64,000 nt of DNA, from assembly GCF_009184425.1 (NCBI RefSeq), contig NZ_WELG01000002.1, forward strand, positions 186,001 to 250,000. The letters run 5' to 3'. A model generated the notes under the pieces. That model saw only the letters and a program-made list of their open reading frames with translations. It did not search any database and was not told the DNA's origin. Positions 1 through 8,855 of this stretch are shown here, piece by piece. The stretch's first letter is position 1, and every line of letters starts with the position of its first letter. Source of the stretch: Flagellimonas olearia. Lineage in GTDB: Bacteria > Bacteroidota > Bacteroidia > Flavobacteriales > Flavobacteriaceae. The position numbers were made by a program, and so were the translations under genes.

Positions 1-651
1 TGAATTAACCGAATCGGATTCATAGGCTTCCAACATCATTTCTGCCTTGTACAACTCATCCTTTAGCTCCCCATTTTCCCTTTCCAACTGTTCTGCCCTT
101 GATTTGTCCTCTATGACCTTGACATCGTATGGTGGTACGGGGGATTTGCTAAAAGCCGCCAAATCAATAATGACACTGAATATCCCCACGGCTGCACTGA
201 CTATAATTGCCCAAATAGCAAGCCTTATGGATTTAGCAGCTTTTTCATTTGCCTCCCTTGAAGCTTCACGGGCATCTTGGGCAGTTTGCCTTGACTCCTG
301 TAACTCCAAATAGTCGACATATTGTTTTGATGCCTCCCCATTGAGGAACCACTTCAAACTATCTAATTGCCTGTACAGTGATTCTCCACTTTCGGTCAAG
401 TTGCCTTTAGGTTTAGTGATACCGTGTTTGAAATAATAGTAGTATTGAAAACTTGTTTTCCATCCTGTATAAAGCTTTGCTTCAATGTTGGTTGCCGAGA
501 AATTTTCCACGAACCAATAATAAAAGGTAGATTCCGCATATATGGTCATCTTACCTGAATCCTTTTGTATTTTATCAATCAAATTGTTGTAGGTAATACC
601 GATATTCTCATGGGCCATCCCAATTTCCATTGCCTTGATATATCTATTCAT
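1..651 (-). CDS. Hypothetical membrane/coiled-coil protein (C-terminus beyond window)
   Basis: The frame is open for 217 codons from an ATG at 651 to the window edge, so the C-terminus is missing. Residues about 144-168 form one hydrophobic membrane segment. The stretch before it (about 115-143) and after it (about 178-215) is charged, rich in Glu, Lys and Arg, and looks helical or coiled-coil. The N-terminal 110 residues are rich in aromatic residues and resemble no family I recognise. The start codon lies 5 nt after the stop of the AbiH-family gene, so the two are very probably co-transcribed and may act together. A membrane partner for an abortive-infection protein is plausible but is inference. 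Confidence 0.7.
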   Translation of the reverse strand, partial: MNRYIKAMEIGMAHENIGITYNNLIDKIQKDSGKMTIYAESTFYYWFVENFSATNIEAKLYTGWKTSFQYYYYFKHGITKPKGNLTESGESLYRQLDSLKWFLNGEASKQYVDYLELQESRQTAQDAREASREANEKAAKSIRLAIWAIIVSAAVGIFSVIIDLAAFSKSPVPPYDVKVIEDKSRAEQLERENGELKDELYKAEMMLEAYESDSVNS

Positions 652-656
652 ATTAA

Positions 657-1796
657 TTATTTTACTTGTGGAATCACCGCAAATTTATCAAAGGGAAGTA
701 CCCGTTTTCTCAACAATTGTTTATTATCAAAATGTCTGGAAATAGCCATGTTCTTTTTAACATGTTCCTCAATTGTTCCACGATGAAAGATTTTAATAGA
801 CAAACAATCTCTATGCTCAAATATTGATTTCAACAAAGTCCGATCTGACAGACCACAGGAATGGCCAACTATATAAACCTCAAATGGTCCCGATTCCATA
901 AAGCCAAGCATTTCATGATAATCAGTCGTGCGATTGTAATAAAATGACTTGATAAATTCCAAAGGCACATTAGAACGCTCTTCCTCTATCTTGGCATAAT
1001 AAGGATGGGTATCGTCCCCATATCCGAAAATAATTGGATTACTTATACTTCCAGCAACACCATGTATATTAATTGATTGATGCAATTTGTTCAATCCATT
1101 CCCTATAAATAATTTGTCAATTGAATTCGTATAGTTAAAATTTAAAAACAATAATTTTTCTGGATCGCCTAATTGCTTGTAACCCACTTCATGGTTTAAA
1201 CAGGTGTCTTCATTGATTTGTTTCTTATAACTCTTTTGAAGAAAATCATAGTATTTCAGACTTAAATTTTGTGATAAGGGTGCTTGGTTTATCCCAAAAA
1301 TATATTCGCCCAGCCTGTCCGACATTTCCTGAAAAGAACTATTCAAAGCCTCTTTAATAACTTCAAAATCCCTATAACTCGGTGGATTTTTCTTTATCTC
1401 ATCCATTAAAGGTATAAGAGTATCAAAATATAATGATTCAATGTCAACCCAATTTTCAAGCTGCAAATGATCCAAAATAAAAACTAGAAAACCTCTATAA
1501 GTCATTCGTAAATGCCCGATACTCTTACACCTATCAATCAGCTTTTCAAAAGTTTCACATTCATTAAGCATTTGAAGGTTGACATTTGCTATTCTATCAA
1601 CCTGAACCATTTTATCAGAATACTTTGAATCCCTTGCTTTTTCAAGGCAAGCCAAAATGTACCATCTTAAAAAATCTGTATATGTGGTTTTTAATCCTAA
1701 TGCCAAATCCAAACCATTTCCGACAATAACCATCCTGTTATATTGGTATTCACTCATTTTAAATGATTTTATTTCAGCAATATATCTCCATATCAC
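657..1796 (-). CDS. AbiH-family abortive infection protein
   Basis: This 379-residue protein has the N-terminal AbiH hallmark: a hydrophobic strand followed by VGNGLDLALGLKT (from about residue 24) and an aromatic-rich YTDFLRWY stretch. AbiH-family proteins are linked to abortive phage resistance; their biochemical activity is not established here. The length suits the family. An internal ATG at 1757 (MSEYQYN) would put the conserved block closer to the N-terminus and may be the true start. The gene is followed after 5 nt by a membrane/coiled-coil gene and lies in an integrase-bounded AT-rich island with other defence-type genes, which supports the call. No signal peptide or membrane segment is visible. 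Confidence 0.75.
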   Translation of the reverse strand: MIWRYIAEIKSFKMSEYQYNRMVIVGNGLDLALGLKTTYTDFLRWYILACLEKARDSKYSDKMVQVDRIANVNLQMLNECETFEKLIDRCKSIGHLRMTYRGFLVFILDHLQLENWVDIESLYFDTLIPLMDEIKKNPPSYRDFEVIKEALNSSFQEMSDRLGEYIFGINQAPLSQNLSLKYYDFLQKSYKKQINEDTCLNHEVGYKQLGDPEKLLFLNFNYTNSIDKLFIGNGLNKLHQSINIHGVAGSISNPIIFGYGDDTHPYYAKIEEERSNVPLEFIKSFYYNRTTDYHEMLGFMESGPFEVYIVGHSCGLSDRTLLKSIFEHRDCLSIKIFHRGTIEEHVKKNMAISRHFDNKQLLRKRVLPFDKFAVIPQVK

Positions 1797-1929
1797 AATT
1801 TTGTGAAATTTTTCCCACTTCGGTTCTTAACAGAATTATCAACATTACAGGCATAAAACCTAAGACAATCAATAACTTATCTCTAAATTACCTTGCTTTT
1901 TTCAGTATATTGTAAGAAAAATACTAGAT

Positions 1930-2208
1930 ATGGATGCGCAGCAAATGTTTTTAAAATTAGAGGAAAGAGCACTAAGCGGGGAATTGATTAGAACTTCTAG
2001 TGGTGGGAACCACATTCTAAAATATTCCAACAATGCCGAAAATATACATAACGGAAAATGTAAGAGATGGATAGTTCACTTTGTTAAAGATGGTGAGCTA
2101 GTCGCCATGTGTGATTACACGAAAGGAATTGAACCAAAATTTGAGTCTTGGGATGTATTTGATAAAGAAAACGGAATAATGGAACACAAATTTACGTGGG
2201 TCAATTAA
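1930..2208 (+). CDS. Small hypothetical protein (92 aa)
   Basis: A compact protein of mixed alpha/beta appearance (ends HKFTWVN) that I cannot assign to a family. It is divergent from the AbiH gene with 133 bp between them, and its stop codon overlaps the start of the next gene in a TAATG arrangement, which indicates translational coupling. There is no signal peptide or membrane segment. It may be accessory cargo of the island; no function can be stated. Confidence 0.5.
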   Translation: MDAQQMFLKLEERALSGELIRTSSGGNHILKYSNNAENIHNGKCKRWIVHFVKDGELVAMCDYTKGIEPKFESWDVFDKENGIMEHKFTWVN

Positions 2209-2510
2209 TGTTCAATATGAAACATCTTAAAAACATACCACGCAACAGAAAACCCACCAAACAAGAGTATTTGGCCATAATAGACCATGCCCGAATAGAT
2301 GCAAAATATGGGATGCTACTGTACCTTTTATGTCGGTGCCTTCAGACCAAAAAACCAATGTGGAGAACCTGGATGAACCTATTGAACCAAACCATTGACC
2401 GTATCAACTCACTTGAAGAGATTGAGACCCCACCAGAGGGCGAACTCAACCTTATTGATATCTTCCTTACCAAATATGATAAAACAACAGCTAAAAACAC
2501 TGTAACCTGA
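2208..2510 (+). CDS. Small hypothetical protein (100 aa)
   Basis: I chose the ATG at 2208 because it overlaps the stop of the preceding gene as TAATG; an upstream in-frame ATG at 2196 lies inside that gene. The protein is basic in its first 20 residues (KNIPRNRKPTKQEY) and then helical and Leu-rich, ending in a Thr/Lys-rich tail. No family is recognised. It probably forms a small operon with its upstream neighbour and perhaps with the gene at 2539. Confidence 0.5.
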   Translation: MFNMKHLKNIPRNRKPTKQEYLAIIDHARIDAKYGMLLYLLCRCLQTKKPMWRTWMNLLNQTIDRINSLEEIETPPEGELNLIDIFLTKYDKTTAKNTVT

Positions 2511-2538
2511 ACTATTAATAAATTTTTAAACTATAGAT

Positions 2539-3081
2539 ATGGGGACATGGGATGAATACAGTAAGCTTTTAAAGGCTTATGAAAAAGAAGATTTGGAATT
2601 TAAGGTTTTCCAAAAGAATGAGGACTATACTTTCGATTTTAACGGATTGGATTTAGTTGGGGTAAAGACAATAGAGCATTACTTTAAGGATGGGGAATTA
2701 ATTCATTTGGTCACTAAAATTGAATCTCCCAATTATAGTTACATCCATATTGAAAGTGGTGACAATAAAAATAATTCTGAAACAATTGTGGACATTAGCA
2801 TTCACAAAACCACTTCTGGGGCTGAAGCTATAGAATTATATGACAATATCAAACTTTCAGTTGCATCAAATCAACTTACGTATTCAGAAGAAAAGACAAC
2901 CGAAACCAATAAGGCAATAACTACTAAAGATGGAAAGAACCTTAACGCTAAGGAAATCAAGGAGCAATACTTCAATTCCAATGGAAAATTTGCCTATCTG
3001 GTCATAAAACATCAAGGAGAGGACATGGATGACATGTACATAAACGAGTACAATGGTGGAAGATTGAATTTTGTAGATTGA
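2539..3081 (+). CDS. Hypothetical protein (180 aa)
   Basis: A soluble, acidic, beta-rich-looking protein of unknown family, 28 bp after the preceding small gene on the same strand. It starts with a helical MGTWDEYSKLLKAYEKED segment and ends with a Gly/Asn-rich segment (YNGGRLNFVD). No catalytic motif, signal peptide or membrane segment is visible. It converges on the DUF2971 gene with only 23 bp between the stop codons. It is one of three small rightward genes wedged between leftward defence-type genes in the island. Confidence 0.5.
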   Translation: MGTWDEYSKLLKAYEKEDLEFKVFQKNEDYTFDFNGLDLVGVKTIEHYFKDGELIHLVTKIESPNYSYIHIESGDNKNNSETIVDISIHKTTSGAEAIELYDNIKLSVASNQLTYSEEKTTETNKAITTKDGKNLNAKEIKEQYFNSNGKFAYLVIKHQGEDMDDMYINEYNGGRLNFVD

Positions 3082-3104
3082 ATTTTGTAACCATTAGGAA
3101 TACA

Positions 3105-3917
3105 TTAGAGGGCCAAATCAAAACATTTGATTTTTTTTTCCAAAATTGGTATATCCCCTATATTGGTTTTTACAGCATGAATAATTTCTTTCCTGTTGTT
3201 CCCAGAGATTTTATCCCCCAATATTATTTCTTTAAAAGCCTCCTTTGGAAGTATTACCTTCCTATCCTCAATAGAAGCTGGTTGTTCCCAAAACTTTACT
3301 GTTCGATATTCCCTTTCAAATTTCCACTTAAGTTCCTTACAATAGAGCTTATAATAAGTAATTTGATGGTACGGCATAAATGGTCTTGGTAAAATTGCAG
3401 GCAATTTATCAAAATACTCTACTGCTGCTCCGCCACCCAGATATTCAAACATGATTCTCGAATTATAACCTATACAAAAACCTTCTCCATCCTTTGCATA
3501 TTTTTTCCACATCTCATCTAAGCAACATTCAGCCGTCAGGCTTAAGACCCCTTGTCTTTTATCCATTTCCTTGTTATAATGCTGCTCATATTCCTTTTGA
3601 TAATTTTTGTCTTTTAGAAATCCTTTTCTTGCCCATTTTCTGGCTTCATTTCGGTGCTGGTACCTTGTTCTGGACGGATGTTCTCTACGAGAAACAGTTT
3701 CATATAACTCAATAGTTTGTTTAGCATCCAAAAGATCATATCTTATAGGGTTTCTGCAATCCTTTTCATCTTCGAATGATTCAGGCGAAGCCAAAAAAAC
3801 TTCACGATTTTTTATAAACTTATCATGATGTTCAAATTCCCAATGTCGATACTTATAAACCACTTTAGGGATTTCAATATCATCTAATGTTCCTTGATAT
3901 TCTTTGGTCCAGCTCAT
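3105..3917 (-). CDS. DUF2971 family protein
   Basis: The 270-residue protein shows the DUF2971 layout: an N-terminal VYKYRHWEFEHHDKFIKNR block, an ASPESFEDEKDCR motif (normally ASP-x-F-NDP-x-D), a central LSLTAECCLDEMWKKYAKDG...GFCIGYN block (normally LS-x(n)-LMWAHYA-x-H-x-GFCIGF), and a KWKFEREYR motif. The family is common next to defence and mobile genes but has no proven general function. It is the last gene of a leftward run starting at 8248, 68 bp after the LA2681-type HEPN gene, and probably belongs to that transcript. Confidence 0.75.
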   Translation of the reverse strand: MSWTKEYQGTLDDIEIPKVVYKYRHWEFEHHDKFIKNREVFLASPESFEDEKDCRNPIRYDLLDAKQTIELYETVSRREHPSRTRYQHRNEARKWARKGFLKDKNYQKEYEQHYNKEMDKRQGVLSLTAECCLDEMWKKYAKDGEGFCIGYNSRIMFEYLGGGAAVEYFDKLPAILPRPFMPYHQITYYKLYCKELKWKFEREYRTVKFWEQPASIEDRKVILPKEAFKEIILGDKISGNNRKEIIHAVKTNIGDIPILEKKIKCFDLAL

Positions 3918-3985
3918 TTATTTCAGATTTCAATTTAAAACAGGATAGCAGTTTCATTTGTTATCTTCATTTCTGCCATTAGTTT

Positions 3986-5515
3986 TCACCTTTTGAATTC
4001 ATCCCTATATTTCACAAATTCAATTGGAAATACATGACTTGATATGTGTTTCCTTTTTTCTTCTAAATTAATCCCCAGAGATAAATAAATCATACTAGCT
4101 CTTATCAGTTTAACTAGCTTTAATGTTTTTTTCTCAAACTCCTCTCGATGTACCACCAGTGTTAACCCATCATCATAAAGCCCACTTTCACCATGTTCAA
4201 TTATTTTAAAGGATTTATGCTCAATAAAGTTTCTGATTTGGGCCAATTCTTTGGCTTCAGGCTCGATGGGATAAGAGAATTCAGGGTTTTTTTCATAAAG
4301 ATCCCTACTTAACCAGTATAAACCACGAAATGCCCAATTCTGGGTTTTAATTATTTTATCATTCAATTGGAGCTTATTTGATTTTTTATCATGCACATTC
4401 CATATTCCCCTAAAACTTACACGGTCAGATTTGAAACCTAAATTCAGATAATCATTGATTAAATAACCTATTTTATCTAAGATTGAATAACACATTCTAA
4501 AGGCTGTTTTAATTTTTTCAGTATTAAATGAATAGATAGCACTATCTAGTATGTCAAGTTGTAGGTTGTCCTTATCTGAATAATGTAATTCTTTATGATT
4601 TACACTTTCAAACAAAAAATGCCTGGCGGTAACAAATTCTTGTTTTATTTGGTTAAAAATTGTCTGATAAATTGGAGGCTTGTCAAATTTTAAAGTCATG
4701 GTCGGCAGAAGTAAACAATCGCTCCCAGCGATATTATCTGTGATAACGTCATTAAGTGGATTAAGAAAAAGTCGGTTTTGAAGGCTCCAAATCCTATATT
4801 CCCGTTCAAGTTCTGTATCTCCTATTGAAAAATCAGTTAAGTTTTGAATTTTCTTCAAGTCTTTTTTGTGGAATCTTGACTCCAGTAAATCAACAATGCC
4901 CTGAAAACCAATTTTTGCCTCATCATAAATATCTGAAACAATTGCTTTATTCAAGTATTTGTATGCAAATTGAAAAAACAAAAACTTATGACCATCGTCG
5001 TATAAAATTTTAGCATAATGAAATAGTCCAAAACCGATATTTCCCTTTGCCATAGAAAAGGACGAATCAATCTCTAATGCTGATTGCCAATATAACTGGG
5101 CTTCTGAAAACCTACCAATATGACTAAAAAGATTGCCAAGATTTGTCAAAACCTCACACTTTTTAAAATTATCTTGGGCATTCTTGGAAAAAACAAGTGA
5201 CTGCCTTAAGTTAATTATCTGCTGGTCTAGTTCTACTAAATCAAAATTCCAAAAATCGTCCGAATTCAAGTTTTGAGTCAAGCCTTGAAGATATGACCAA
5301 CCATTTGCTAAATTGTAATGAAAAGTCATTTTATCATCATCTGAAAAATTTCTAAGATTTTGTTTTTCAGAGAATTTTAATCCAATCTTAATATCCCCTA
5401 CTCTTCCATATTCCCTGCCAGTCTCAAAAATCAATCCAAGCAAATACACGGCCTGATTTGGCTCAAAGCAGTTTAAATCTTCAAGGGTTAATATTTCTTC
5501 ATAAGTTAGGCTCAC
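3986..5515 (-). CDS. TPR-like plus LA2681-type HEPN domain protein
   Basis: The 509-residue protein has TPR-like helical repeats in its first half (about residues 110-200; for example LTNLGNLFSHIGRFSEAQLYWQ), and a C-terminal domain resembling the LA2681-like HEPN family. The C-terminal part contains RNFIEH, an R-X4-H motif at R428 and H433, the catalytic signature of HEPN ribonucleases, followed by helices. HEPN proteins of this class typically cleave RNA in toxin or anti-phage contexts. The TPR part may sense or bind a partner. It lies 44 bp downstream of an ApeA-like HEPN gene in a leftward run of three HEPN genes. The domain call is from motif and layout, not a search. Confidence 0.7.
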   Translation of the reverse strand: MSLTYEEILTLEDLNCFEPNQAVYLLGLIFETGREYGRVGDIKIGLKFSEKQNLRNFSDDDKMTFHYNLANGWSYLQGLTQNLNSDDFWNFDLVELDQQIINLRQSLVFSKNAQDNFKKCEVLTNLGNLFSHIGRFSEAQLYWQSALEIDSSFSMAKGNIGFGLFHYAKILYDDGHKFLFFQFAYKYLNKAIVSDIYDEAKIGFQGIVDLLESRFHKKDLKKIQNLTDFSIGDTELEREYRIWSLQNRLFLNPLNDVITDNIAGSDCLLLPTMTLKFDKPPIYQTIFNQIKQEFVTARHFLFESVNHKELHYSDKDNLQLDILDSAIYSFNTEKIKTAFRMCYSILDKIGYLINDYLNLGFKSDRVSFRGIWNVHDKKSNKLQLNDKIIKTQNWAFRGLYWLSRDLYEKNPEFSYPIEPEAKELAQIRNFIEHKSFKIIEHGESGLYDDGLTLVVHREEFEKKTLKLVKLIRASMIYLSLGINLEEKRKHISSHVFPIEFVKYRDEFKR

Positions 5516-5559
5516 AATACATAATATGGTTTGATATAGATTAATGTAACTTAATTACT

Positions 5560-6900
5560 TTATTCGGCATTTGCTATTCCTTTCGTATCAAGCATTCTTA
5601 TTAGGTTTTCTTTGGTTTGAAGTCGGCTATTATTTGCCAATAATTGTAAAATTACTTCAACAACATTGATCTGAAAATGACTAAGAATTATTGGTTCAAT
5701 GTATATTCTGGTTGATTTATGAATCATTTTGTGACGAACTTGATACATATTTGATAAACTGTCCATTAGTTTTTGATGTGTTTCACCTCCTTTTGGTTTT
5801 AATAATTCACACATTCTGCGTTTACATTTTTTCTCCATTTTATGATTCTCTTCCGCTAATAAAAAGATACTTTCAATCACTATAATCAATAAAGAAATTC
5901 TTAGATGTAAATCAGTTTCACGAATTGCTCTAGCCACCATTTTTACAGTTTCAACAATAAGGAAATCAATTTCACACCTCTGATTACCATTTAAAATTTT
6001 TCCAAATAAAAACAGCATGTTATTTTCAATACTTGAAACCATCTCCTTTGAAATGTGAAAAGTTTCCCTATTTGCAGAAACTGTAATTGACAAATCATAT
6101 TCTTTACCCGATTCAATTGATAGAAATTCTGACTCCCAAGGCATTCTTCTTTCTAAATCAATAAGGCAGTTTTCATCTGGATGTACTATTGTCGGTGACA
6201 ATAAAACAACAATATCAGAAGTAAGGGAAGCAAGTTCATAAGAAATCTCTTCCCCTTTTTCTGATTCAGCAAAAGCCTCTGTTTCAACAAATACCCTGCC
6301 TTGGTATTTTCTATATGTCAAATCAAATACTTCCTCATTTTCAATAAATAGTTCCCTATTGCATTCCCAATACTTATCAAAGTACTCCTTAGTGAAATAG
6401 GTGATTTTTATATTTCCTATACTAAAAGGTTCCTCTATTGTTAAATTTAATATAGGGTAATAGTACCTGACTTTCTTGATTTCCTTTTCCAATTTTTCAT
6501 ACAAATAGTGCAGTAAATCCTGCCTTGCTCTATTATTTTGAAAAACATCAATTATCCAAATAAGTGTTTGAGTTCTGAGGAACTTTATTGAAACTTTCGA
6601 TTTTAAATTATTAAACTGGGATAATTCATAAATAAATTTATAGAAAGGCGGGTAATCTTTAATCTCAAATCCATAGGTCTTTCTATCTAAAGAAATTTGA
6701 AGAACTTCATCATTAATTTCTGATGCTTTTTGCCTTTGAATTACTGGCCCTTCAGCCAGTTTGTCTGACCAGTCAACAAATTGCAAGTGCTCTAATGAAC
6801 CTTTTAGTTTTTGCTCTTTTTCAACTGATGGAAAATCACCTGTAATTATTAGTTTTTCTACAAACTTGTAAGCATTGATTTTAATTTCACTTTCTGTCAC
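5560..6900 (-). CDS. ApeA-like HEPN domain protein
   Basis: The 446-residue protein has a large N-terminal region with no recognised fold and a C-terminal helical domain with an R-X4-H motif (RHKMIH, R389 and H394). Upstream of it is a helix (LRISLLIIVIESIFL) that resembles the first HEPN helix of ApeA-type proteins. ApeA-type HEPN proteins act in abortive phage defence and are thought to cleave RNA. The neighbouring gene (6929-8248) has its motif at exactly the same residue numbers, so the two are likely ancient paralogues although their sequences are now quite different. It is 28 bp from that gene and 44 bp from the next, consistent with one operon. Confidence 0.68.
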   Translation of the reverse strand: MTESEIKINAYKFVEKLIITGDFPSVEKEQKLKGSLEHLQFVDWSDKLAEGPVIQRQKASEINDEVLQISLDRKTYGFEIKDYPPFYKFIYELSQFNNLKSKVSIKFLRTQTLIWIIDVFQNNRARQDLLHYLYEKLEKEIKKVRYYYPILNLTIEEPFSIGNIKITYFTKEYFDKYWECNRELFIENEEVFDLTYRKYQGRVFVETEAFAESEKGEEISYELASLTSDIVVLLSPTIVHPDENCLIDLERRMPWESEFLSIESGKEYDLSITVSANRETFHISKEMVSSIENNMLFLFGKILNGNQRCEIDFLIVETVKMVARAIRETDLHLRISLLIIVIESIFLLAEENHKMEKKCKRRMCELLKPKGGETHQKLMDSLSNMYQVRHKMIHKSTRIYIEPIILSHFQINVVEVILQLLANNSRLQTKENLIRMLDTKGIANAE

Positions 6901-6928
6901 AGTGTTTATAGCTTAAAAAATTATTTAC

Positions 6929-8248
6929 TCATAATTCAAAAAGTTTGATTAGATCTTCTTCGGTTTTGCAATCTTTTCGATAAAGCAGGAGTTTATCCAA
7001 CAGGATAATGGGAATATGCTGAAACTCAAAAAGTCTGTCCCTATTTACTCTAAGCTCTATTCTATTATGAATGTACTTATCCCTTATGTTATAATGTTCT
7101 ATAAATAATGAGATACCTCTTTCTAAATCAATTTCTGAAATAATTCTGGGCAATACTTTTTGTTTCATTATGGACAATCCTTTTCCTTTACCCTTCTTTT
7201 TAGGCAGAAAAACACTTTCGAAAACAGAAACAATTTTTACTATTCGTTCGTGAATATTTGTCTCAGAGGTATAACTACCTATGCGTAATATGGTATTGTT
7301 TATAATTCCGTCAAAATCCGTTTGCATCGAATTTTTCAAATAGTGTGATAACTTTGGAAACCCTCTTGCATAGATTCTTTGCAAAATTTCCGATGTAATT
7401 TCTACTGGTTGAACTCCCTCGTTAGATCGTATTCCTGATCCTAAATCAAAATGAGGATTAGATGTCTGATAAAATAGACTATATTTAGGCAAAGTGATGG
7501 ATTTATACTCCAGTTCACAGATTGTGGTATATGGGTTAACAGACTCGTCTATTAAAAAGGATTTGAATAGACTCAACGCTAAATCAGCTTTATATTTTGC
7601 TTCTTTTTCTGCTCTTTCCAGAATGCCTGTTGCGCACGCAATTAGGACTATCCGATTTTCCAGCCGAGAGATAACATAATTAAAATCTTCCTCCGTAAAT
7701 TCCGATGTTCCTCTTTCAAATTTTTCATGTTCATTTTGTTTAAAATATTCATCAAAGCAAACTAAATGGCAATTTCCAATTTCAAAATTTTTCTCTATTT
7801 CAATTGCAACTAAAGGAAAATAGAATATGTATTCTTCGATTTTATCATCAAGATGTCTTCTGAAATAAGTTAATGGCTGCTCATTAAATGCGTCATCTCC
7901 ATTTTTCTGGACAACCCACTCAAATATTGCCTCCTCAATGAAATCCAAAGAAGCATATTTATTGAACTCAGGTATTTCAAAAACCTTTTCTGCCGCACTA
8001 ATCACATGTTCGTAATCCATTTCATTAAAACCTATTTGCTGAGACTTATTTATAGGTTTGAAACGATCGGTTTTCTTTCCAACCAAATCTATATGAGAGT
8101 ATCTTAGATTTTTAACTTCTCCTAATTTAATAATAGGATGTGCGCCTTGTAAAATCTTAGGTTCGGATTTTATTTCACGGTCATACTTCTTGAAATAATT
8201 CAAGAGATTTCGAATAGCATCATTTATTTGTTCGTCAAAATTAATCAC
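6929..8248 (-). CDS. ApeA-like HEPN domain protein, first gene of HEPN operon
   Basis: The 439-residue protein ends in a helical domain with VFESVFL, a basic loop (KKKGKGKG), and RDKYIH, an R-X4-H HEPN motif at R389 and H394. The N-terminal 270 residues match nothing I recognise. The overall plan equals that of the downstream gene: a long variable N-terminal part (possible sensor) and a C-terminal HEPN (possible RNase). It is the promoter-proximal gene of a leftward run of four genes, with a 327-bp non-coding stretch upstream. Function in phage defence is inferred from domain type and island context. Confidence 0.68.
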   Translation of the reverse strand: MINFDEQINDAIRNLLNYFKKYDREIKSEPKILQGAHPIIKLGEVKNLRYSHIDLVGKKTDRFKPINKSQQIGFNEMDYEHVISAAEKVFEIPEFNKYASLDFIEEAIFEWVVQKNGDDAFNEQPLTYFRRHLDDKIEEYIFYFPLVAIEIEKNFEIGNCHLVCFDEYFKQNEHEKFERGTSEFTEEDFNYVISRLENRIVLIACATGILERAEKEAKYKADLALSLFKSFLIDESVNPYTTICELEYKSITLPKYSLFYQTSNPHFDLGSGIRSNEGVQPVEITSEILQRIYARGFPKLSHYLKNSMQTDFDGIINNTILRIGSYTSETNIHERIVKIVSVFESVFLPKKKGKGKGLSIMKQKVLPRIISEIDLERGISLFIEHYNIRDKYIHNRIELRVNRDRLFEFQHIPIILLDKLLLYRKDCKTEEDLIKLFEL

Positions 8249-8575
8249 CTGATTTCTTCTTAAAAAAGGGGGGAGAGGCAGTTATTTTGCTGAATTAAAA
8301 CCTCTCTTAGAGATCAACATCCATTGCAACTGGAACTACATCCTAAATATAGGCAATTCATTTTCTATTAAACTATCACCCAATATGCAACTTGAATTAA
8401 AAAATACTAGGAGCTTCAAAAGAGCTAAAATGTTCTAGCAAGTTCCATTCTTTGAGCAAAGTTTGTAAGTTTATGGAATAACAGGGTTTTTTATGCCATT
8501 GAACAATAGTGAGAAAAGATTTTAAAAAGCCTGCGTTCAAAAATATTCAATTCAACTAATAAATTACATTTCGCT
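8249..8575. other. Non-coding stretch between divergent genes
   Basis: AT-rich DNA between the leftward HEPN operon and a small rightward gene. It must hold promoters for both directions, but I could not fix any element with confidence. A GAGAGG/CCTCTC inverted pair near 8272-8316 could form a weak hairpin in the leader of the HEPN transcript. No further reading frame of note was seen. Confidence 0.35.
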
Positions 8576-8761
8576 ATGAAACACAGATATATCAAAGTTT
8601 ATGAAATGAAAGAAAATTTCAACAACGTGGAAGGCTTGGGAAACTATAGAAGTCTGAGTTTAGAGGAAGATTCAGATTCGGATGGTGTAAAAATAATAGA
8701 GCATAACACTTTTACCATTGGTGATAAGGTTTATGTTAGTTGTTTGATCGAATTGGAATAG
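8576..8761 (+). CDS. Small hypothetical protein (61 aa)
   Basis: A short acidic protein (contains LEEDSDSDGV) of unknown family, lying alone between two leftward genes. Its length and composition are compatible with an antitoxin-like or antirestriction-like small protein, but nothing in the sequence proves either. An AT-rich leader with no Shine-Dalgarno sequence precedes the ATG. It may be a chance frame. Confidence 0.4.
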   Translation: MKHRYIKVYEMKENFNNVEGLGNYRSLSLEEDSDSDGVKIIEHNTFTIGDKVYVSCLIELE

Positions 8762-8855
8762 CTTGGTTAAAAAAATATATCATTGCCTAAAATTAAGAGA
8801 TTGGATTCTTAAATAGGAAATTAAGTTTTAAGAAAAAACGAAAGTATATATTAGT

